Shown here: one piece after another, positions 20,508-34,734 of the stretch
Layout: each line of letters opens with the position of its first letter
Numbering within the stretch: position 1 is the first letter of the stretch
DNA from: Stutzerimonas stutzeri
GTDB taxonomy: Bacteria; Pseudomonadota; Gammaproteobacteria; Pseudomonadales; Pseudomonadaceae
Direction of reading: 5' to 3'
Assembly (NCBI GenBank): GCA_019056435.1
Contig: CP077641.1
Location: 2,108,001 to 2,172,000 of the forward strand
DNA length: 64,000 nt
Translations under genes and position numbers: made by a program
The notes under the pieces: generated by a model
The model's database searches: none
Told to the model about the DNA's origin: nothing
The model's input: the letters and a program-made list of their open reading frames with translations, nothing else

Positions 20508-20963
20508 GTGTTTCGCGGAGCTAACGCCATCAGTCTCGATGCCAAAGGCAGGCTAGCTATGCCCAGCCGGTATCGTGACGAGCTCGTTTCGCGCTGCCAG
20601 GGTCAGCTCATCATCACCATCGATGCGGTTGATCGTTGCCTCTGTATCTATCCATTACCCGAGTGGGAGCAGATCGAAACCAAGCTGCGCGAGCTTCCGT
20701 CGTTGCGAGAGGAAAGTCGTCGACTACAGCGTTTGCTGATAGGGAATGCTGTCGATCTGGAGATGGACGGTGCGGGCCGGGTGCTCGTGCCGCCTCGCTT
20801 GCGTGAATACGCGGCGCTGGACAAGCGGGCCATGCTGGTTGGGCAGCTCAACAAGTTCAGCCTGTGGAACGAGGACGACTGGAACGCTCAAGCCGATGCG
20901 GATCTGGCGGCCATCAAACAACCCGGCGCGTTGCCGGAAGAACTGCGTGACCTAATCCTGTGA
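20508..20963 (+). CDS. mraZ: MraZ, transcriptional regulator of the dcw cluster
   Basis: AbrB-like DNA-binding protein, 151 residues, which forms ring oligomers and represses the dcw promoter. Two SpoVT-AbrB repeats are visible: [21 protein letters not shown] near the N-terminus (about 1-50) and [18 protein letters not shown] (about 80-125). GTG start. First gene of the division and cell-wall cluster; its stop overlaps the rsmH GTG. Confidence 0.95.
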   Translation: MFRGANAISLDAKGRLAMPSRYRDELVSRCQGQLIITIDAVDRCLCIYPLPEWEQIETKLRELPSLREESRRLQRLLIGNAVDLEMDGAGRVLVPPRLREYAALDKRAMLVGQLNKFSLWNEDDWNAQADADLAAIKQPGALPEELRDLIL

Positions 20964-21903
20964 GCCAGATGAGCGCCTATAAACATGTCACCGTGCTACT
21001 CGACGAGGCCGTTGCGGCACTTGTCGTGCGTGCCGACGGGCGTTATGTGGACGGCACCTTCGGACGTGGAGGCCATAGCCGGTTGCTGCTCCGGCAGCTA
21101 GGGCCTGATGGCCAGGTGCTAGGGTTCGACAAGGACCCGTTGGCAATCGCAACGGGGCAAGCGCTGGCGGCCGAAGACGGCCGCTTTGTCGTTGTGCAGA
21201 GAAGTTTCGCAGAGCTGGGCGAGGAACTGGGACAGCGCGGCTGGGCCGGTACCTTGAGCGGTGTATTGCTGGATCTGGGCGTGTCCTCCCCGCAGTTGGA
21301 CGACCCCGAGCGTGGCTTCAGCTTCCTCAACGATGGGCCGTTGGATATGCGCATGGATCCGGCGCGCGGCGTCAGCGCGGCCGACTGGATCGCGACGGCC
21401 ACGGAAGACGAGATCGCCCGGATTTTCAAGGATTACGGCGAAGAGCGATTCTCCAAGCGCATGGCGCGAGCGGTCGTGCAGCGGCGCACCGAGCGCCCAT
21501 TCGAACGCACCGCTGATCTGGCACAGGTGCTGACTGACGCCAACCCTGCCTGGGAGAAGGGCAAGAATCCGGCCACGCGTGCCTTCCAGGGGCTGCGTAT
21601 CTTCATCAATAACGAGCTCGGTGATCTTGAGACCGGTCTGAATGCCGCACTGGACGCGCTGGACGTCGGTGGTCGCCTCGTGGTGATCAGCTTCCACTCG
21701 CTGGAAGACCGGATCGTCAAGCAGTTCATGCGGCGTCACGCCAAGGGTGAGGCCGATAAGCTGCCGCGCGACCTGCCCGTCATCCCGGAAAAATTCGTGC
21801 CTCGCCTCAAGCTGTTGGGCAAGCCGCAATATGCTTCGGCTGAAGAGGTCAAGGCCAATCCGCGTTCGCGAAGTGCGGTCATGCGCGTTGCGGAGAAGCT
21901 CGG

Positions 21904-21907
<4 letters not shown>
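20960..21907 (+). CDS. rsmH: RsmH, 16S rRNA N4-cytosine-1402 methyltransferase
   Basis: SAM-dependent methyltransferase, 315 residues from the GTG at 20960 or 312 from the ATG at 20969. Motifs include [25 protein letters not shown] (SAM motif I) and [14 protein letters not shown]. It modifies the same nucleotide as RsmI, encoded upstream. The GTG start would overlap the mraZ stop (GTGA). Overlaps ftsL by 4 nt. Confidence 0.95.
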
Positions 21908-23915
<2,008 letters not shown>

Positions 23916-25379
23916 ATGCCAATGCCATTGAATCAACTGCTGCCTCAGGCTGACGGGGCGGAGCTGATCCGTGAACTGACGCTGGACAGCCGCAAGGTTC
24001 GCCCGGGCGATCTGTTCCTGGCCGTACCCGGGTTACAGCAGGACGGCCGTACGCACATCGCCGATGCGATTTCTCGCGGTGCTGCGGCTGTCGCTTATGA
24101 GGCCGCAGGTGCCGGCGAAATGAACGTATCCGGTGCCAGGCTGGTACCGGTACAACGCCTCGCCGAGCAGCTTTCGGCGATCGCCGGACGCTTTTACGGT
24201 GAGCCGAGTCGTAGCCTGCATCTGGCGGGCGTGACCGGCACCAACGGCAAGACCACGGTAACGTTCCTGATCGCCCAGGCACTCGACCGTCTCGGCGAGC
24301 GGTGCGGCATCATCGGTACGCTGGGTACCGGCTTCCATGGCGAGCTTGCGTTGGGGCGTCACACCACGCCGGATGCCATTGGCGTCCAGGCGACGCTGGC
24401 CGCGCTGCGCAAACAAGGCGCGCGCGCAGCAGCCATGGAGGTCTCGTCCCACGGCCTGTCCCAGGGGCGCGTGGCGGCGTTGGCGTTCGACGTCGCGGTG
24501 TTCACCAACCTGTCTCGTGATCATCTGGACTATCACGGCTCGATGGAAGCCTATGGCGAGGCCAAGGCGAGCCTGTTCGAAATGCCCGGCCTGCGCTGTC
24601 GCGTGCTCAACCTGGACGACCCGTTCGGCCGAGCTCTGGCGACCAAAGAAGCCGAGTCGCGTTTGATCACCTACAGCCTGGAAGACCCTTCGGCCTACCT
24701 TTATTGCGCGGACGCCCGGCTCGATGACGATGGGCTGCACGCCCGACTCGTCACCCCGCAGGGCGAACGCTCGCTGCGTAGCACCCTGCTGGGGCGGTTC
24801 AACGTCAGCAACGTGCTGGCGGCGATCGGTGCCCTGCTGGGCATGGATTACCCGCTCGACGAAATCCTTGCGGCCATGCCGCTGCTCGAAGGACCGGAAG
24901 GCCGGATGCAGCGGCTGGGTGGCGGCGACCTGCCGCTGGTAGTCGTGGACTATGCGCACACGCCTGACGCGCTGGAAAAGGTTCTTGATGCGTTACGCCC
25001 GCATGCCCGGGGGCGCTTGCTGTGCCTCTTCGGGTGTGGCGGCGAGCGCGACCGCGGCAAGCGTGCCCTCATGGCACAGGTCGCCGAGCGGCTGGCCGAC
25101 GACGTGGTCGTCACCGACGACAATCCTCGCGGGGAAGACCCGCTGCGAATCCTCGACGATATTCGCGCAGGTTTCGTCGACCCGGACAAGGTCCGATTCA
25201 TCCCCGGCCGTGCCGCTGCGATTGCCGATTGCATCGCTGCCAGTAGCCATGACGATGTCGTCCTGCTGGCGGGCAAGGGGCATGAGGATTATCAGGAAAT
25301 CAAGGGTGATCGCCTGCCGTTCTCGGATATTGAGCAGGCCACCATCGCCCTGGCCGCCTGGAGAGCTGCCCATGCTTGA
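23916..25379 (+). CDS. murE: MurE, UDP-MurNAc-L-Ala-D-Glu:meso-DAP ligase
   Basis: Cytoplasmic ATP-dependent ligase adding meso-diaminopimelate to the stem peptide; 487 residues. The three Mur-ligase domains are intact: UDP-binding N-domain, ATPase with GVTGTNGKTT, and C-domain with the DNPR meso-DAP recognition motif (DDNPRGEDP). It begins next to the ftsI stop, and its end overlaps the murF ATG by 8 nt. Confidence 0.96.
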   Translation: MPMPLNQLLPQADGAELIRELTLDSRKVRPGDLFLAVPGLQQDGRTHIADAISRGAAAVAYEAAGAGEMNVSGARLVPVQRLAEQLSAIAGRFYGEPSRSLHLAGVTGTNGKTTVTFLIAQALDRLGERCGIIGTLGTGFHGELALGRHTTPDAIGVQATLAALRKQGARAAAMEVSSHGLSQGRVAALAFDVAVFTNLSRDHLDYHGSMEAYGEAKASLFEMPGLRCRVLNLDDPFGRALATKEAESRLITYSLEDPSAYLYCADARLDDDGLHARLVTPQGERSLRSTLLGRFNVSNVLAAIGALLGMDYPLDEILAAMPLLEGPEGRMQRLGGGDLPLVVVDYAHTPDALEKVLDALRPHARGRLLCLFGCGGERDRGKRALMAQVAERLADDVVVTDDNPRGEDPLRILDDIRAGFVDPDKVRFIPGRAAAIADCIAASSHDDVVLLAGKGHEDYQEIKGDRLPFSDIEQATIALAAWRAAHA

Positions 25380-26746
25380 TGCCCTTCACTTGAACGATAT
25401 TGCCGGTGCACTTTCAGGCACGCTGGTAGGCGACAATGTCGCGTTCGATAGCGTTTCCACCGATAGTCGCGCTATAGGCCCGGGCCAGCTCTTCATCGCC
25501 TTGGTCGGGCCGCGGTTCGACGGTCATGACTATCTGGCGGACGTTGCGCGCAAGGGTGCGGTAGCGGCGGTGGTCGAACGTCACGTGGCGGACGTCGACC
25601 TGCCGCAGCTGGTCGTCGCCGATTGTCGTATCGCTCTGGGACAGCTGGGGGCACTGAACCGCGCCGCGTTCAAGGGACCGGTTGCGGCCATCACGGGCTC
25701 GAGCGGCAAGACCAGCGTGAAGGAGCTGTTGGCCAGCATCCTCCGCGCAGCCTTTGGCGACCAAGCGGTGCTGGCTACTCGCGGCAATCTGAACAACGAC
25801 CTCGGAGCGCCCATTACCCTGCTGGAGCTGGGTGCCGGGCATCGCGCGGCAGTAATCGAGCTGGGAGCCTCGCGCGTCGGTGAAATCGCCTACACCGTGA
25901 ACCTGACCCGGCCCGATGTCAGCGTGATCACCAACGCCGGTACGGCGCACGTGGGTGAGTTCGGTGGGCCGCAAAAGATCATCGAAGCCAAGGGTGAAAT
26001 TCTCGAGGGGCTGTCGAGCAATGGCGTTGCGGTGCTCAATCGCGATGACAAGGCCTTCGCGACCTGGCAGACCCGAGGGGCGACCGACGCGTGCTGAGCT
26101 TTGCCATGCAGAGCCCACTCGCCGACTTCCATCCGGCTTCGATCGCCTACGACCAGCGCGGTTGCCCGAATTTCATGCTCAATGGGCCGAATGGCTCCGC
26201 TCGTGTCCAGCTCAATCTGCTCGGCCGGCATAGCGTGGCTAATGCGCTTGCCGCTGCAGCCGCTGCCCATGCGCTGGGTGTATCAGCCGAGCATATCGTC
26301 GCCGGATTGGAGCGTCTGCAGCCGGTCAAAGGCCGTGGCGTCGCCCAGATGCTGCCCAACGGTGTGCGGTTGATCGACGATACCTACAACGCCAACCCGG
26401 CTTCCGTGTGTGCGGCTATTGACGTCCTGAACGGGTTCGCCGGTCGCAAGGTGCTGGTGCTCGGTGACATGGGCGAACTTGGTGAATGGGCCGAGCAAGG
26501 TCACGGTGACGTTGGCCGCTATGCCGTCGGCAAGGTCGACGCCTTGCTGGCCGTCGGCCCCTGATGAAGCACGCCGTCGCTGCATTCGGCGCCGGTGCGC
26601 GTCATTTCGAGGATCAGCAGCGCCTGATCGATGTGTTGCGGCTCGAGCAGGGCAACGGCACGACCCTTTTGATCAAGGGATCACGGAGCGCCGCGATGGA
26701 CAAGGTCGTCGCCGCGCTGTCGCTCCCCGCCATGGAGAAACATTAA
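25372..26746 (+). CDS. murF: MurF, UDP-MurNAc-tripeptide:D-Ala-D-Ala ligase (two frameshifts)
   Basis: Last cytoplasmic Mur ligase, adding D-Ala-D-Ala. It begins [16 protein letters not shown], with ATP loop [12 protein letters not shown] and NLNNDLGAP. Two single-base deletions break the frame: around 26075-26080 (before RRVLSF) and in C4 26558-26561 (GGCCCC|TGATG). With both restored it is 458 residues, exactly normal, ending at TAA 26744-26746 which overlaps the mraY ATG. The protein is essential, so sequencing error is far more likely than mutation. Confidence 0.9.
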
Positions 26747-27828
26747 TGCTGCTGCTGCTCGCCGAGTACCTGCAACAGTTCCACAAGGGCTTCTCGGTTT
26801 TCCAGTACCTGACCCTGCGAGGCATCCTGGGCGTGCTCAGTGCGCTGGTGCTTTCGCTGTGGATGGGCCCCTGGCTGATCCGCACGCTGCAGCTGCGCCA
26901 GATCGGCCAGGCCGTGCGCAACGACGGTCCGCAGTCGCACCTGTCCAAATCCGGCACCCCGACCATGGGCGGAGCGCTGATTCTCAGCGCCATTGCCATC
27001 AGTACCTTGCTGTGGGCCGACCTGAGCAACCGCTATGTGTGGGTGGTGCTGATTGTGACCCTGCTGTTCGGTGCGATCGGCTGGGTGGATGACTACCGCA
27101 AGGTGATCGAGAAGAATTCCCGCGGCCTGCCGAGCCGCTGGAAGTATTTCTGGCAATCGGTATTCGGCCTGGGCGCGGCGGTGTTTCTCTACGCGACCGC
27201 CCAGTCCCCGATCGAGACGACACTCATTCTTCCGCTGATCAAGGACATCGAGATTCCGCTCGGGATCGGCTTCGTGGTGCTGACTTATTTCGTGATCGTC
27301 GGCTCGAGCAACGCGGTGAACCTCACCGACGGCCTGGACGGCCTGGCCATCATGCCGACGGTGATGGTGGGTGGCGGGTTGGGCATCTTTTGCTACCTGT
27401 CCGGCAACGTGAACTTCGCCGAATACCTGCTGATTCCCAGCGTGCCGGGTGCCGGTGAGCTCATCGTCTTCTGTGGGGCTTTGATTGGTGCGGGCCTCGG
27501 CTTCCTCTGGTTCAACACCTACCCCGCGCAGGTGTTCATGGGGGACGTCGGTGCCCTGGCGCTCGGTGCAGCGCTCGGAACCATTGCGGTGATCGTTCGC
27601 CAGGAAGTCGTGCTGTTCATCATGGGCGGGGTTTTCGTCATGGAAACCCTGTCGGTCATCGTTCAGGTTGCGTCTTTCAAACTGACCGGCAAGCGGGTGT
27701 TCCGCATGGCGCCGATCCACCACCATTTCGAACTCAAGGGCTGGCCGGAGCCGCGCGTGATCGTGCGCTTCTGGATCATCACGGTGATCCTGGTGCTGGT
27801 CGGCCTCGCCACGTTGAAGCTGAGGTAA
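26746..27828 (+). CDS. mraY: MraY, phospho-MurNAc-pentapeptide translocase
   Basis: Polytopic inner-membrane enzyme making lipid I from UDP-MurNAc-pentapeptide and undecaprenyl phosphate. It has 360 residues and about ten membrane segments. Motifs: [17 protein letters not shown] (catalytic DD), [14 protein letters not shown], and the histidine cluster [12 protein letters not shown] overlaps the murF stop. Confidence 0.97.
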   Translation: MLLLLAEYLQQFHKGFSVFQYLTLRGILGVLSALVLSLWMGPWLIRTLQLRQIGQAVRNDGPQSHLSKSGTPTMGGALILSAIAISTLLWADLSNRYVWVVLIVTLLFGAIGWVDDYRKVIEKNSRGLPSRWKYFWQSVFGLGAAVFLYATAQSPIETTLILPLIKDIEIPLGIGFVVLTYFVIVGSSNAVNLTDGLDGLAIMPTVMVGGGLGIFCYLSGNVNFAEYLLIPSVPGAGELIVFCGALIGAGLGFLWFNTYPAQVFMGDVGALALGAALGTIAVIVRQEVVLFIMGGVFVMETLSVIVQVASFKLTGKRVFRMAPIHHHFELKGWPEPRVIVRFWIITVILVLVGLATLKLR

Positions 27829-27834
27829 CCGAGA

Positions 27835-29178
27835 GTGCTCATCGCGTCCGATCAGTTCCGCATCGTTGTCGGCCTCGGCAAGAGCGGCATGTCCGTGGTT
27901 CGCCACCTGGCGCGCCGGGGCTTGCCGTTCGCCGTGGTCGATACGCGCGAGAATCCGCCGGAACTGGCCACCTTGACGGCGCAATACCCGAGCATCGAGG
28001 TTCGCTGTGGCGAGCTCGACCCCGAGTTCCTCTGCCGCGCGAGTGAGCTGATCGTGAGTCCGGGGCTGCCCGTCAGCACGCCGGCGCTGAAGATTGCCGC
28101 CGAGCGTGGCGTCAAGCTGTCCGGCGACATCGATCTGTTCGCCCGCGAGGCCAAGGCGCCTATCGTGGCGATCACCGGTTCCAATGCGAAAAGCACCGTA
28201 ACGACGCTGGTCGGCGAGATGGCCATCGAGGCCGGGCGCAAGGTCGCCGTTGGCGGCAATCTCGGCGTGCCTGCGCTGGATCTGCTGGACGATCAGGTCG
28301 AACTCTATGTGCTGGAGCTGTCGAGCTTCCAGCTGGAAACCACCGACCAGCTCAACGCCGAGGTCGCGACCTGCCTGAACATCAGCGAAGACCACATGGA
28401 TCGCTACGACGGGCTGCCGGCCTACCATCAGGCCAAGCACCGCATTTTCCGGGGTGCGCGGCAGGTGGTGATCAACCGCGATGATCGCCTCAGCCGGCCG
28501 CTTGTTGCGGACGATCTGCCCGCCTGGTCCTTTGGCCTCGGCAAGCCGGATTTCAAGGGATTCGGATTGTTCGAGGAGAACGGTGAGAAGTACCTGGCGT
28601 TCCAGTTCGATGCCTTGATGCCGGCGAGCCAGCTCAAGGTTCGCGGCGCCCACAACCAGTCCAACGCACTGGCGGCGCTCGCCATCGGTCATGCCGTCGG
28701 GCTGCCGTTCACGGCGATGCTCGACGTGTTGCGTCGTTTCACGGGCTTGCCGCATCGCTGCCAGTGGGTCAGCGAGCGCAAGGGCGTGAGTTTTTACGAT
28801 GACTCCAAGGCCACCAACGTTGGTGCGGCCCTGGCGGCAATCGACGGTCTGGGTAGCGATATCGACGGGCGGTTGGTCCTGATTGCCGGTGGGGATGGAA
28901 AAGGTGCGGATTTTGCTCCGTTGCACAGCCCCGTCTCCCGCTATTGCCGTGAAGTTGTTCTGCTCGGGCGCGACGCCGACTTGCTGGCGACGGCGCTCGG
29001 AGGCGCCGCGCCGATCCACCGGGCCGAGTCCATGCAGCAGGCCGTGCAGTTGGCCGCCAAGCTTGCCCAGCCCGGCGATGCGGTACTGCTCTCGCCTGCC
29101 TGCGCCAGTTTGGACATGTTCGAGAACTTCGAAGATCGCGGGCGACAGTTCGCGGCAGCGGTGGGGGCGCTCAGTTGA
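27835..29178 (+). CDS. murD: MurD, UDP-MurNAc-L-Ala:D-Glu ligase
   Basis: Cytoplasmic Mur ligase adding D-glutamate; 447 residues with a GTG start. An N-terminal Rossmann domain (VVGLGKSGMSVVRHL) precedes the ATP loop GSNAKSTV and the metal and substrate motifs VLELSSFQLE and NISEDHMDRY. Its stop overlaps the ftsW ATG (TGATG). Confidence 0.96.
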   Translation: MLIASDQFRIVVGLGKSGMSVVRHLARRGLPFAVVDTRENPPELATLTAQYPSIEVRCGELDPEFLCRASELIVSPGLPVSTPALKIAAERGVKLSGDIDLFAREAKAPIVAITGSNAKSTVTTLVGEMAIEAGRKVAVGGNLGVPALDLLDDQVELYVLELSSFQLETTDQLNAEVATCLNISEDHMDRYDGLPAYHQAKHRIFRGARQVVINRDDRLSRPLVADDLPAWSFGLGKPDFKGFGLFEENGEKYLAFQFDALMPASQLKVRGAHNQSNALAALAIGHAVGLPFTAMLDVLRRFTGLPHRCQWVSERKGVSFYDDSKATNVGAALAAIDGLGSDIDGRLVLIAGGDGKGADFAPLHSPVSRYCREVVLLGRDADLLATALGGAAPIHRAESMQQAVQLAAKLAQPGDAVLLSPACASLDMFENFEDRGRQFAAAVGALS

Positions 29179-30409
29179 TGTTCGCTTTCCTGCGTAGTGC
29201 GCCTTCGCCGCTCTTCGGCCGTCGTGGTGTCGATCTCGACTTCCCGATGCTGGCTGGCTGCCTGGCCCTGCTGGGGCTGGGGCTGGTGATGATCACCTCG
29301 GCTTCGTCGGAGGTGGCTGCGGTGAATGCCGGCAGCTCCATGTACTACACCATTCGCCACCTTATCTATGTGCTGATGGGGCTGGTCGCCGCTGCGACCG
29401 TCTTGCTCGTGCCGCTCTCGGCCTGGCAGCGACTGGACTGGATGTTGCTGCTCGCCGCCTTCGCGTTGTTGATCCTGGTCTTGGTGCCGGGTATTGGCCG
29501 CGAAGTGAACGGCTCGATGCGCTGGATCGGCTTCGGCCTGTTCAACGTCCAGCCGTCGGAACTGGCCAAGCTGTTTGTCGTTGTCTATCTCGCCGGCTAC
29601 CTGGTGCGCCGTCAGCATGAAGTGCGAGAGAGTTTCTGGGGTTTCCTCAAGCCGTTCCTCGTGCTGCTGCCAATGGCCTTGTTGTTGCTGCTCGAGCCGG
29701 ATTTCGGTGCGACGGTCGTGATGATGGGCGCAGCCGTTGCGATGCTGTTCCTGGGCGGCGTCGGCCTGATTCGCTTCAGCCTGCTGGTCGTGCTCGCGGT
29801 GGGCGCGGTGTTCGTGCTGGTGCAAACCCAGGAATATCGCCTGCAACGCCTGATCACCTTCACCGATCCCTGGGCCGACCAATACGGCGCGGGTTATCAG
29901 CTGACCCAGGCGTTGATCGCCTTCGGTCGAGGCGAGTGGCTGGGGTTGGGGCTCGGCAATAGCGTGCAGAAGCAGTTCTACCTGCCCGAAGCGCATACCG
30001 ATTTCGTTTTTTCCGTCCTGGCCGAGGAACTCGGCATGGCCGGTGCGCTGCTCACCATTCTGCTGTTCGCCTTCGTTGGTGTCCGCGCGCTCTATATCGG
30101 GCTGGCGGCAGAGCGGGCGCGGCAGTTCTTCGCCGCCTATGTCGCGTGGGGCCTGGCGTTCCTCTGGTTGGGCCAGTTTCTGATCAACGTCGGCGTGAAT
30201 GTCGGGCTGCTTCCGACCAAAGGGCTGACGTTGCCTTTTCTCAGTTACGGCGGCAGCTCGCTGGTGGTGACCTGCGCCAGCATGGCGCTGCTGCTGCGGA
30301 TCGAGTGGGAAAGTCGCACCGTACTGGGCAGCGAGGATGTCGAGTTCAGCGAGAACGACTTCCAGGAACCACCGCAGACCAAGGGCAGGAGATCGCACAT
30401 GGCCGGTAA
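29178..30409 (+). CDS. ftsW: FtsW, septal peptidoglycan polymerase (SEDS); probable frameshift fuses it to murG here
   Basis: SEDS-family glycosyltransferase partner of FtsI, with about ten membrane segments. Motifs include NGSMRWIGF, EPDFGATVV, FVFSVLAEELG and PTKGLTLPFLSYGGSS. As written the frame runs without a stop into murG (29178-31469, 763 residues). Adding one C at 30369-30370 shifts to a frame reading [13 protein letters not shown] and stopping at TAA 30407-30409, overlapping the murG ATG by 11 nt. That gives a normal 410-residue FtsW. I prefer this reading; a real fusion cannot be excluded from sequence alone. Confidence 0.88.
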
Positions 30410-31469
30410 CGTGCTGATCATGGCGGGCGGCACCGGCGGCCACGTGTTCCCCGCGCTCGCCTGTGCCTACGAGTTCCAGAGCCGCGGTTACCGCGTGCAT
30501 TGGCTCGGTACGCCGCGCGGTATCGAAAACGAAGTGGTGCCAGCCGCTGGCCTGCCGCTTCACCTGATCCAGGTGACCGGCCTGCGGGGCAAGGGTGTCG
30601 CGTCGCTGCTGAAGGCACCGTTCCAATTGGCGCGCTCGTTGTTGCAGGCTCGTCGGGTGATGCGCGAACTCCGGCCCGTCTGCGTGCTGGGTCTGGGTGG
30701 CTATGTGACCGGTCCAGGCGGGCTGGCGGCGAAGCTGGCAGGCGTGCCGCTGGTCATTCATGAACAGAACGCCGTGGCCGGGACCGCCAATCGCAGCCTG
30801 GTGCCTTTCGCCCAGCGCATCTGCGAAGCCTTCCCCGGCACGTTCCGTCCGAGCGAGAAGCGGCGGACCACCGGCAACCCGGTGCGCCAGGAGCTCTTTC
30901 TCGAGACGCCGCGACAAACGCTGGTGGGGCGGCGGCCCCGTTTGCTGGTGCTCGGCGGCAGCCTGGGCGCCGAGCCGCTGAACAAGCTGCTCCCCGAAGC
31001 GCTGGGTCAAGTGAGCGCGGAACTGCGCCCGGAGGTTTTCCACCAGGCTGGCAAGCAGCACGCGGAGATCACCCGCGAGCGCTACGCACAGGCCGGGGTC
31101 GAGGCCGAGGTGGCGCCCTTCATCAAAGACATGGCGCAGGCCTATGCCTGGGCCGATCTAGTGGTGTGCCGTGCCGGCGCCCTGACCGTTTGCGAGCTGG
31201 CCGCTGCTGGATTGCCGGCGTTCCTGGTGCCGCTGCCCCATGCGATCGACGATCACCAGACACGCAACGCCGAATACCTGGCGAAGGAGGGTGCTGCCGT
31301 CCTTCTGCCGCAAGCTACGACTGACGCCGCCACCATGGCCGCGCAGCTGAACGAGGTACTGATGCAGCCGGAAAAACTCAAAGCCATGGGCGCCACCGCG
31401 CGTCGCCTGGCTCGCCCGGACGCGACCCGTAGCGTCGTCGACATTTGCCTGGAGGTCGCGCATGGCTAA
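30399..31469 (+). CDS. murG: MurG, lipid II synthase
   Basis: Peripheral inner-membrane GT28 glycosyltransferase adding GlcNAc to lipid I. 356 residues from ATG 30399 ([18 protein letters not shown]), with ribosome site GGCAGGAG about 8 nt upstream. The glycine-rich GGTGGH motif, [12 protein letters not shown] and the UDP-GlcNAc pocket region [15 protein letters not shown] are present. The separate ribosome site supports independent initiation despite the open frame from ftsW. Overlaps murC by 8 nt. Confidence 0.95.
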   Translation: MAGNVLIMAGGTGGHVFPALACAYEFQSRGYRVHWLGTPRGIENEVVPAAGLPLHLIQVTGLRGKGVASLLKAPFQLARSLLQARRVMRELRPVCVLGLGGYVTGPGGLAAKLAGVPLVIHEQNAVAGTANRSLVPFAQRICEAFPGTFRPSEKRRTTGNPVRQELFLETPRQTLVGRRPRLLVLGGSLGAEPLNKLLPEALGQVSAELRPEVFHQAGKQHAEITRERYAQAGVEAEVAPFIKDMAQAYAWADLVVCRAGALTVCELAAAGLPAFLVPLPHAIDDHQTRNAEYLAKEGAAVLLPQATTDAATMAAQLNEVLMQPEKLKAMGATARRLARPDATRSVVDICLEVAHG

Positions 31470-32918
31470 GTCACCTGCAGCGGTCAAGGCGGAAGTGCGG
31501 CGCATGCGTCGTATCCGTCGAATTCATTTCGTCGGGGTTGGCGGTGTCGGCATGTGCGGGATCGCCGAGGTGCTGCTCAACCTTGGCTATGACGTGTCGG
31601 GGTCGGACCTGAAGCGTTCGCCGAGTACCGAGCGCCTGCAGAATTTCGGCGCGCATATCTTTATTGGGCATGAGGCGGCCAACGTCGCCGGTGCCGATGT
31701 ACTGGTCGTTTCCAGCGCCATCAACCAGGCCAACCCGGAAGTCGCCTTCGCACTGGAACAGCGGATTCCGGTCGTGCCGCGTGCCGAGATGCTTGCCGAG
31801 CTGATGCGCTATCGCCATGGGATTGCTGTTGCGGGCACCCATGGGAAGACCACCACTACCAGCCTGCTGGCGTCCGTGTTCGCCGCGGGTGGCCTGGATC
31901 CGACGTTCGTCATTGGCGGGCGTTTGACTGCAGCGGGCACCAATGCCCAGCTCGGCACCAGCCGCTACCTGATCGCTGAGGCCGACGAGAGCGACGCCAG
32001 TTTCCTGCATCTGCAGCCGATGGTCGCCGTGGTGACCAATATCGACGCCGACCATATGAGCACCTATGGCGGCGACTTCGGCAAGCTGAAGAAGACCTTT
32101 GTCGAGTTCCTCCACAACCTGCCGTTCTACGGCCTGGCGGTGCTGTGCGTGGATGATCCGGTGGTTCGCGAAATCATCCCCCAGGTTGGCCGTCCGATCA
32201 CCACCTACGGCATCAGCGAAGACGCCGACATGCGTGCGATCAATGTCCGTCAGGAGGGCATGCGGACCTACTTTACCGTGTTGCGCGACGGCTTCGAACC
32301 GCTCGACGTGTCGGTCAACATGCCCGGCAACCACAACGTCCTCAATGCGCTGGCAACCATTGCCATTGCCACGGATGAAGGCATCGATGACGAGGCCATC
32401 GTTCAGGGGCTGTCGGGCTTCGCCGGTGTGGGTCGTCGTTTCCAGGTATACGGCGAGCTGCCGGCGGATGGAGGCAGCGTGATGCTCGTGGACGACTACG
32501 GCCATCACCCACGCGAAGTCGCGGCCGTGATCCAGGCGGTGCGCGGCGGTTGGCCGGAGCGGCGTCTGGTGATGGTCTACCAGCCGCATCGCTTCAGCCG
32601 TACCAGAGATCTCTATGACGACTTCGTCCAGGTATTGGCTGACGCCAACGTGCTGCTACTGATGGAAGTCTATCCGGCGGGTGAGGACGCCATTCCGGGC
32701 GCCGACAGCCGTCATCTCTGCCACAGCATCCGCCAGCGCGGACAGCTCGATCCGATCTATGTCGAGCGCGGCGTCGACCTGGCGCCCGTGCTCAAGCCGT
32801 TGCTGCGCGCCGGCGACATCCTGCTCTGCCAGGGCGCCGGCGATATCGGTGGGTTGGCCCCGCAACTGCTCAACAGTCCTGTGTTTGCGGCCCAGGCAAG
32901 CGCCGCGAGGAAAAGCGA

Positions 32919-32922
<4 letters not shown>
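31462..32922 (+). CDS. murC: MurC, UDP-MurNAc:L-Ala ligase
   Basis: First Mur ligase, adding L-alanine; 486 residues. The N-terminal domain reads [18 protein letters not shown], the ATP loop [13 protein letters not shown], then [14 protein letters not shown] and the C-domain [10 protein letters not shown]. It starts inside the murG end and overlaps the restored ddlB start (ATGA). Confidence 0.96.
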
Positions 32923-33861
<939 letters not shown>

Positions 33862-33864
33862 ACG

Positions 33865-34722
33865 ATGATCGCCACGCTGCGTCATTCACAGCCTGGTGCC
33901 GGGCGCGCCACGCGCAAGCCCGCTCCGCGGGGGGCGAGCCGCCTGGTCCCGCGCGAGCCCCTGTCGGCGCGTTTGCCGCGGCCGAGCCTGGGCGGGCTCA
34001 AGCGCGGACTGTGGCCGGTGATGCTTGTTGCGCTGGGGTTCGGGCTGTATGAGCTGGCCCAGCATCTGGCGCCTTACGCTGATCGCCCGATCAGCAACGT
34101 CAGCGTGCGTGGCGACCTGACCTATGTGGATCAGCAGGCGGTACAGGCGCGAATGGCTCCGTTCGTCGAGGCCAGCTTCTTCGAGGTTGACCTCGACGGC
34201 CTGCGTCATGACCTTGAACAGATGCCTTGGATCGCCAGTGTCGAGGTCCGCCGGGTCTGGCCCGACCAGGTCACGGTACGACTCGAGGAACAATTACCGA
34301 TCGCCCGCTGGGGCGACGAAGCGTTGCTGAACAACAACGGGCAGGCATTTGCGCCGAATGACCCGACGAAATATGAACACCTGCCGCAGTTGTATGGTCC
34401 GAAGCGGGCCCAGCAGCGGGTCATGCAGCAGTACCAGATGCTCAGTCAGATGCTGCGTCCGCTGGGGTTCTCCATCTCTCGCCTCGAGTTGCGAGCGCGA
34501 GGCAGCTGGTTCCTGACTACCAAGCAGGGCATCGAACTGCTGCTGGGCCGGGACCAGATCATCGAGAAGATGCGGCGTTTCATCGCCATCTACCAGCAGG
34601 AGCTGGCCCAGCAAAACGACAAAATTGCGCGGATCGACCTCCGCTACGCCAACGGCCTTGCCGTGGCATGGCACGAGCCGGCTCCGACCACGACGGACGA
34701 ATCCGTCGTTGCGAAGAATTGA
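33865..34722 (+). CDS. ftsQ: FtsQ, divisome assembly protein
   Basis: Bitopic protein recruiting FtsB/FtsL and later proteins. It has 285 residues: a basic cytoplasmic tail (about 1-48), one membrane segment ([16 protein letters not shown]), a POTRA domain (about 72-142; [14 protein letters not shown]) and a beta domain. Lies 3 bp after ddlB and 12 bp before ftsA. Confidence 0.95.
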   Translation: MIATLRHSQPGAGRATRKPAPRGASRLVPREPLSARLPRPSLGGLKRGLWPVMLVALGFGLYELAQHLAPYADRPISNVSVRGDLTYVDQQAVQARMAPFVEASFFEVDLDGLRHDLEQMPWIASVEVRRVWPDQVTVRLEEQLPIARWGDEALLNNNGQAFAPNDPTKYEHLPQLYGPKRAQQRVMQQYQMLSQMLRPLGFSISRLELRARGSWFLTTKQGIELLLGRDQIIEKMRRFIAIYQQELAQQNDKIARIDLRYANGLAVAWHEPAPTTTDESVVAKN

Positions 34723-34734
34723 GGAATGAAACAC

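Noticed and set aside
26743..29019. 758-codon open frame antisense to mraY/murD
   Set aside because: Shadow of GC-rich genes on the other strand; His/Gln/Arg-rich composition, no recognisable domain, and the sense genes are certain.
28941..31061. 706-codon open frame antisense to murD/ftsW/murG
   Set aside because: Same type of GC-skew shadow, low-complexity and without homology.
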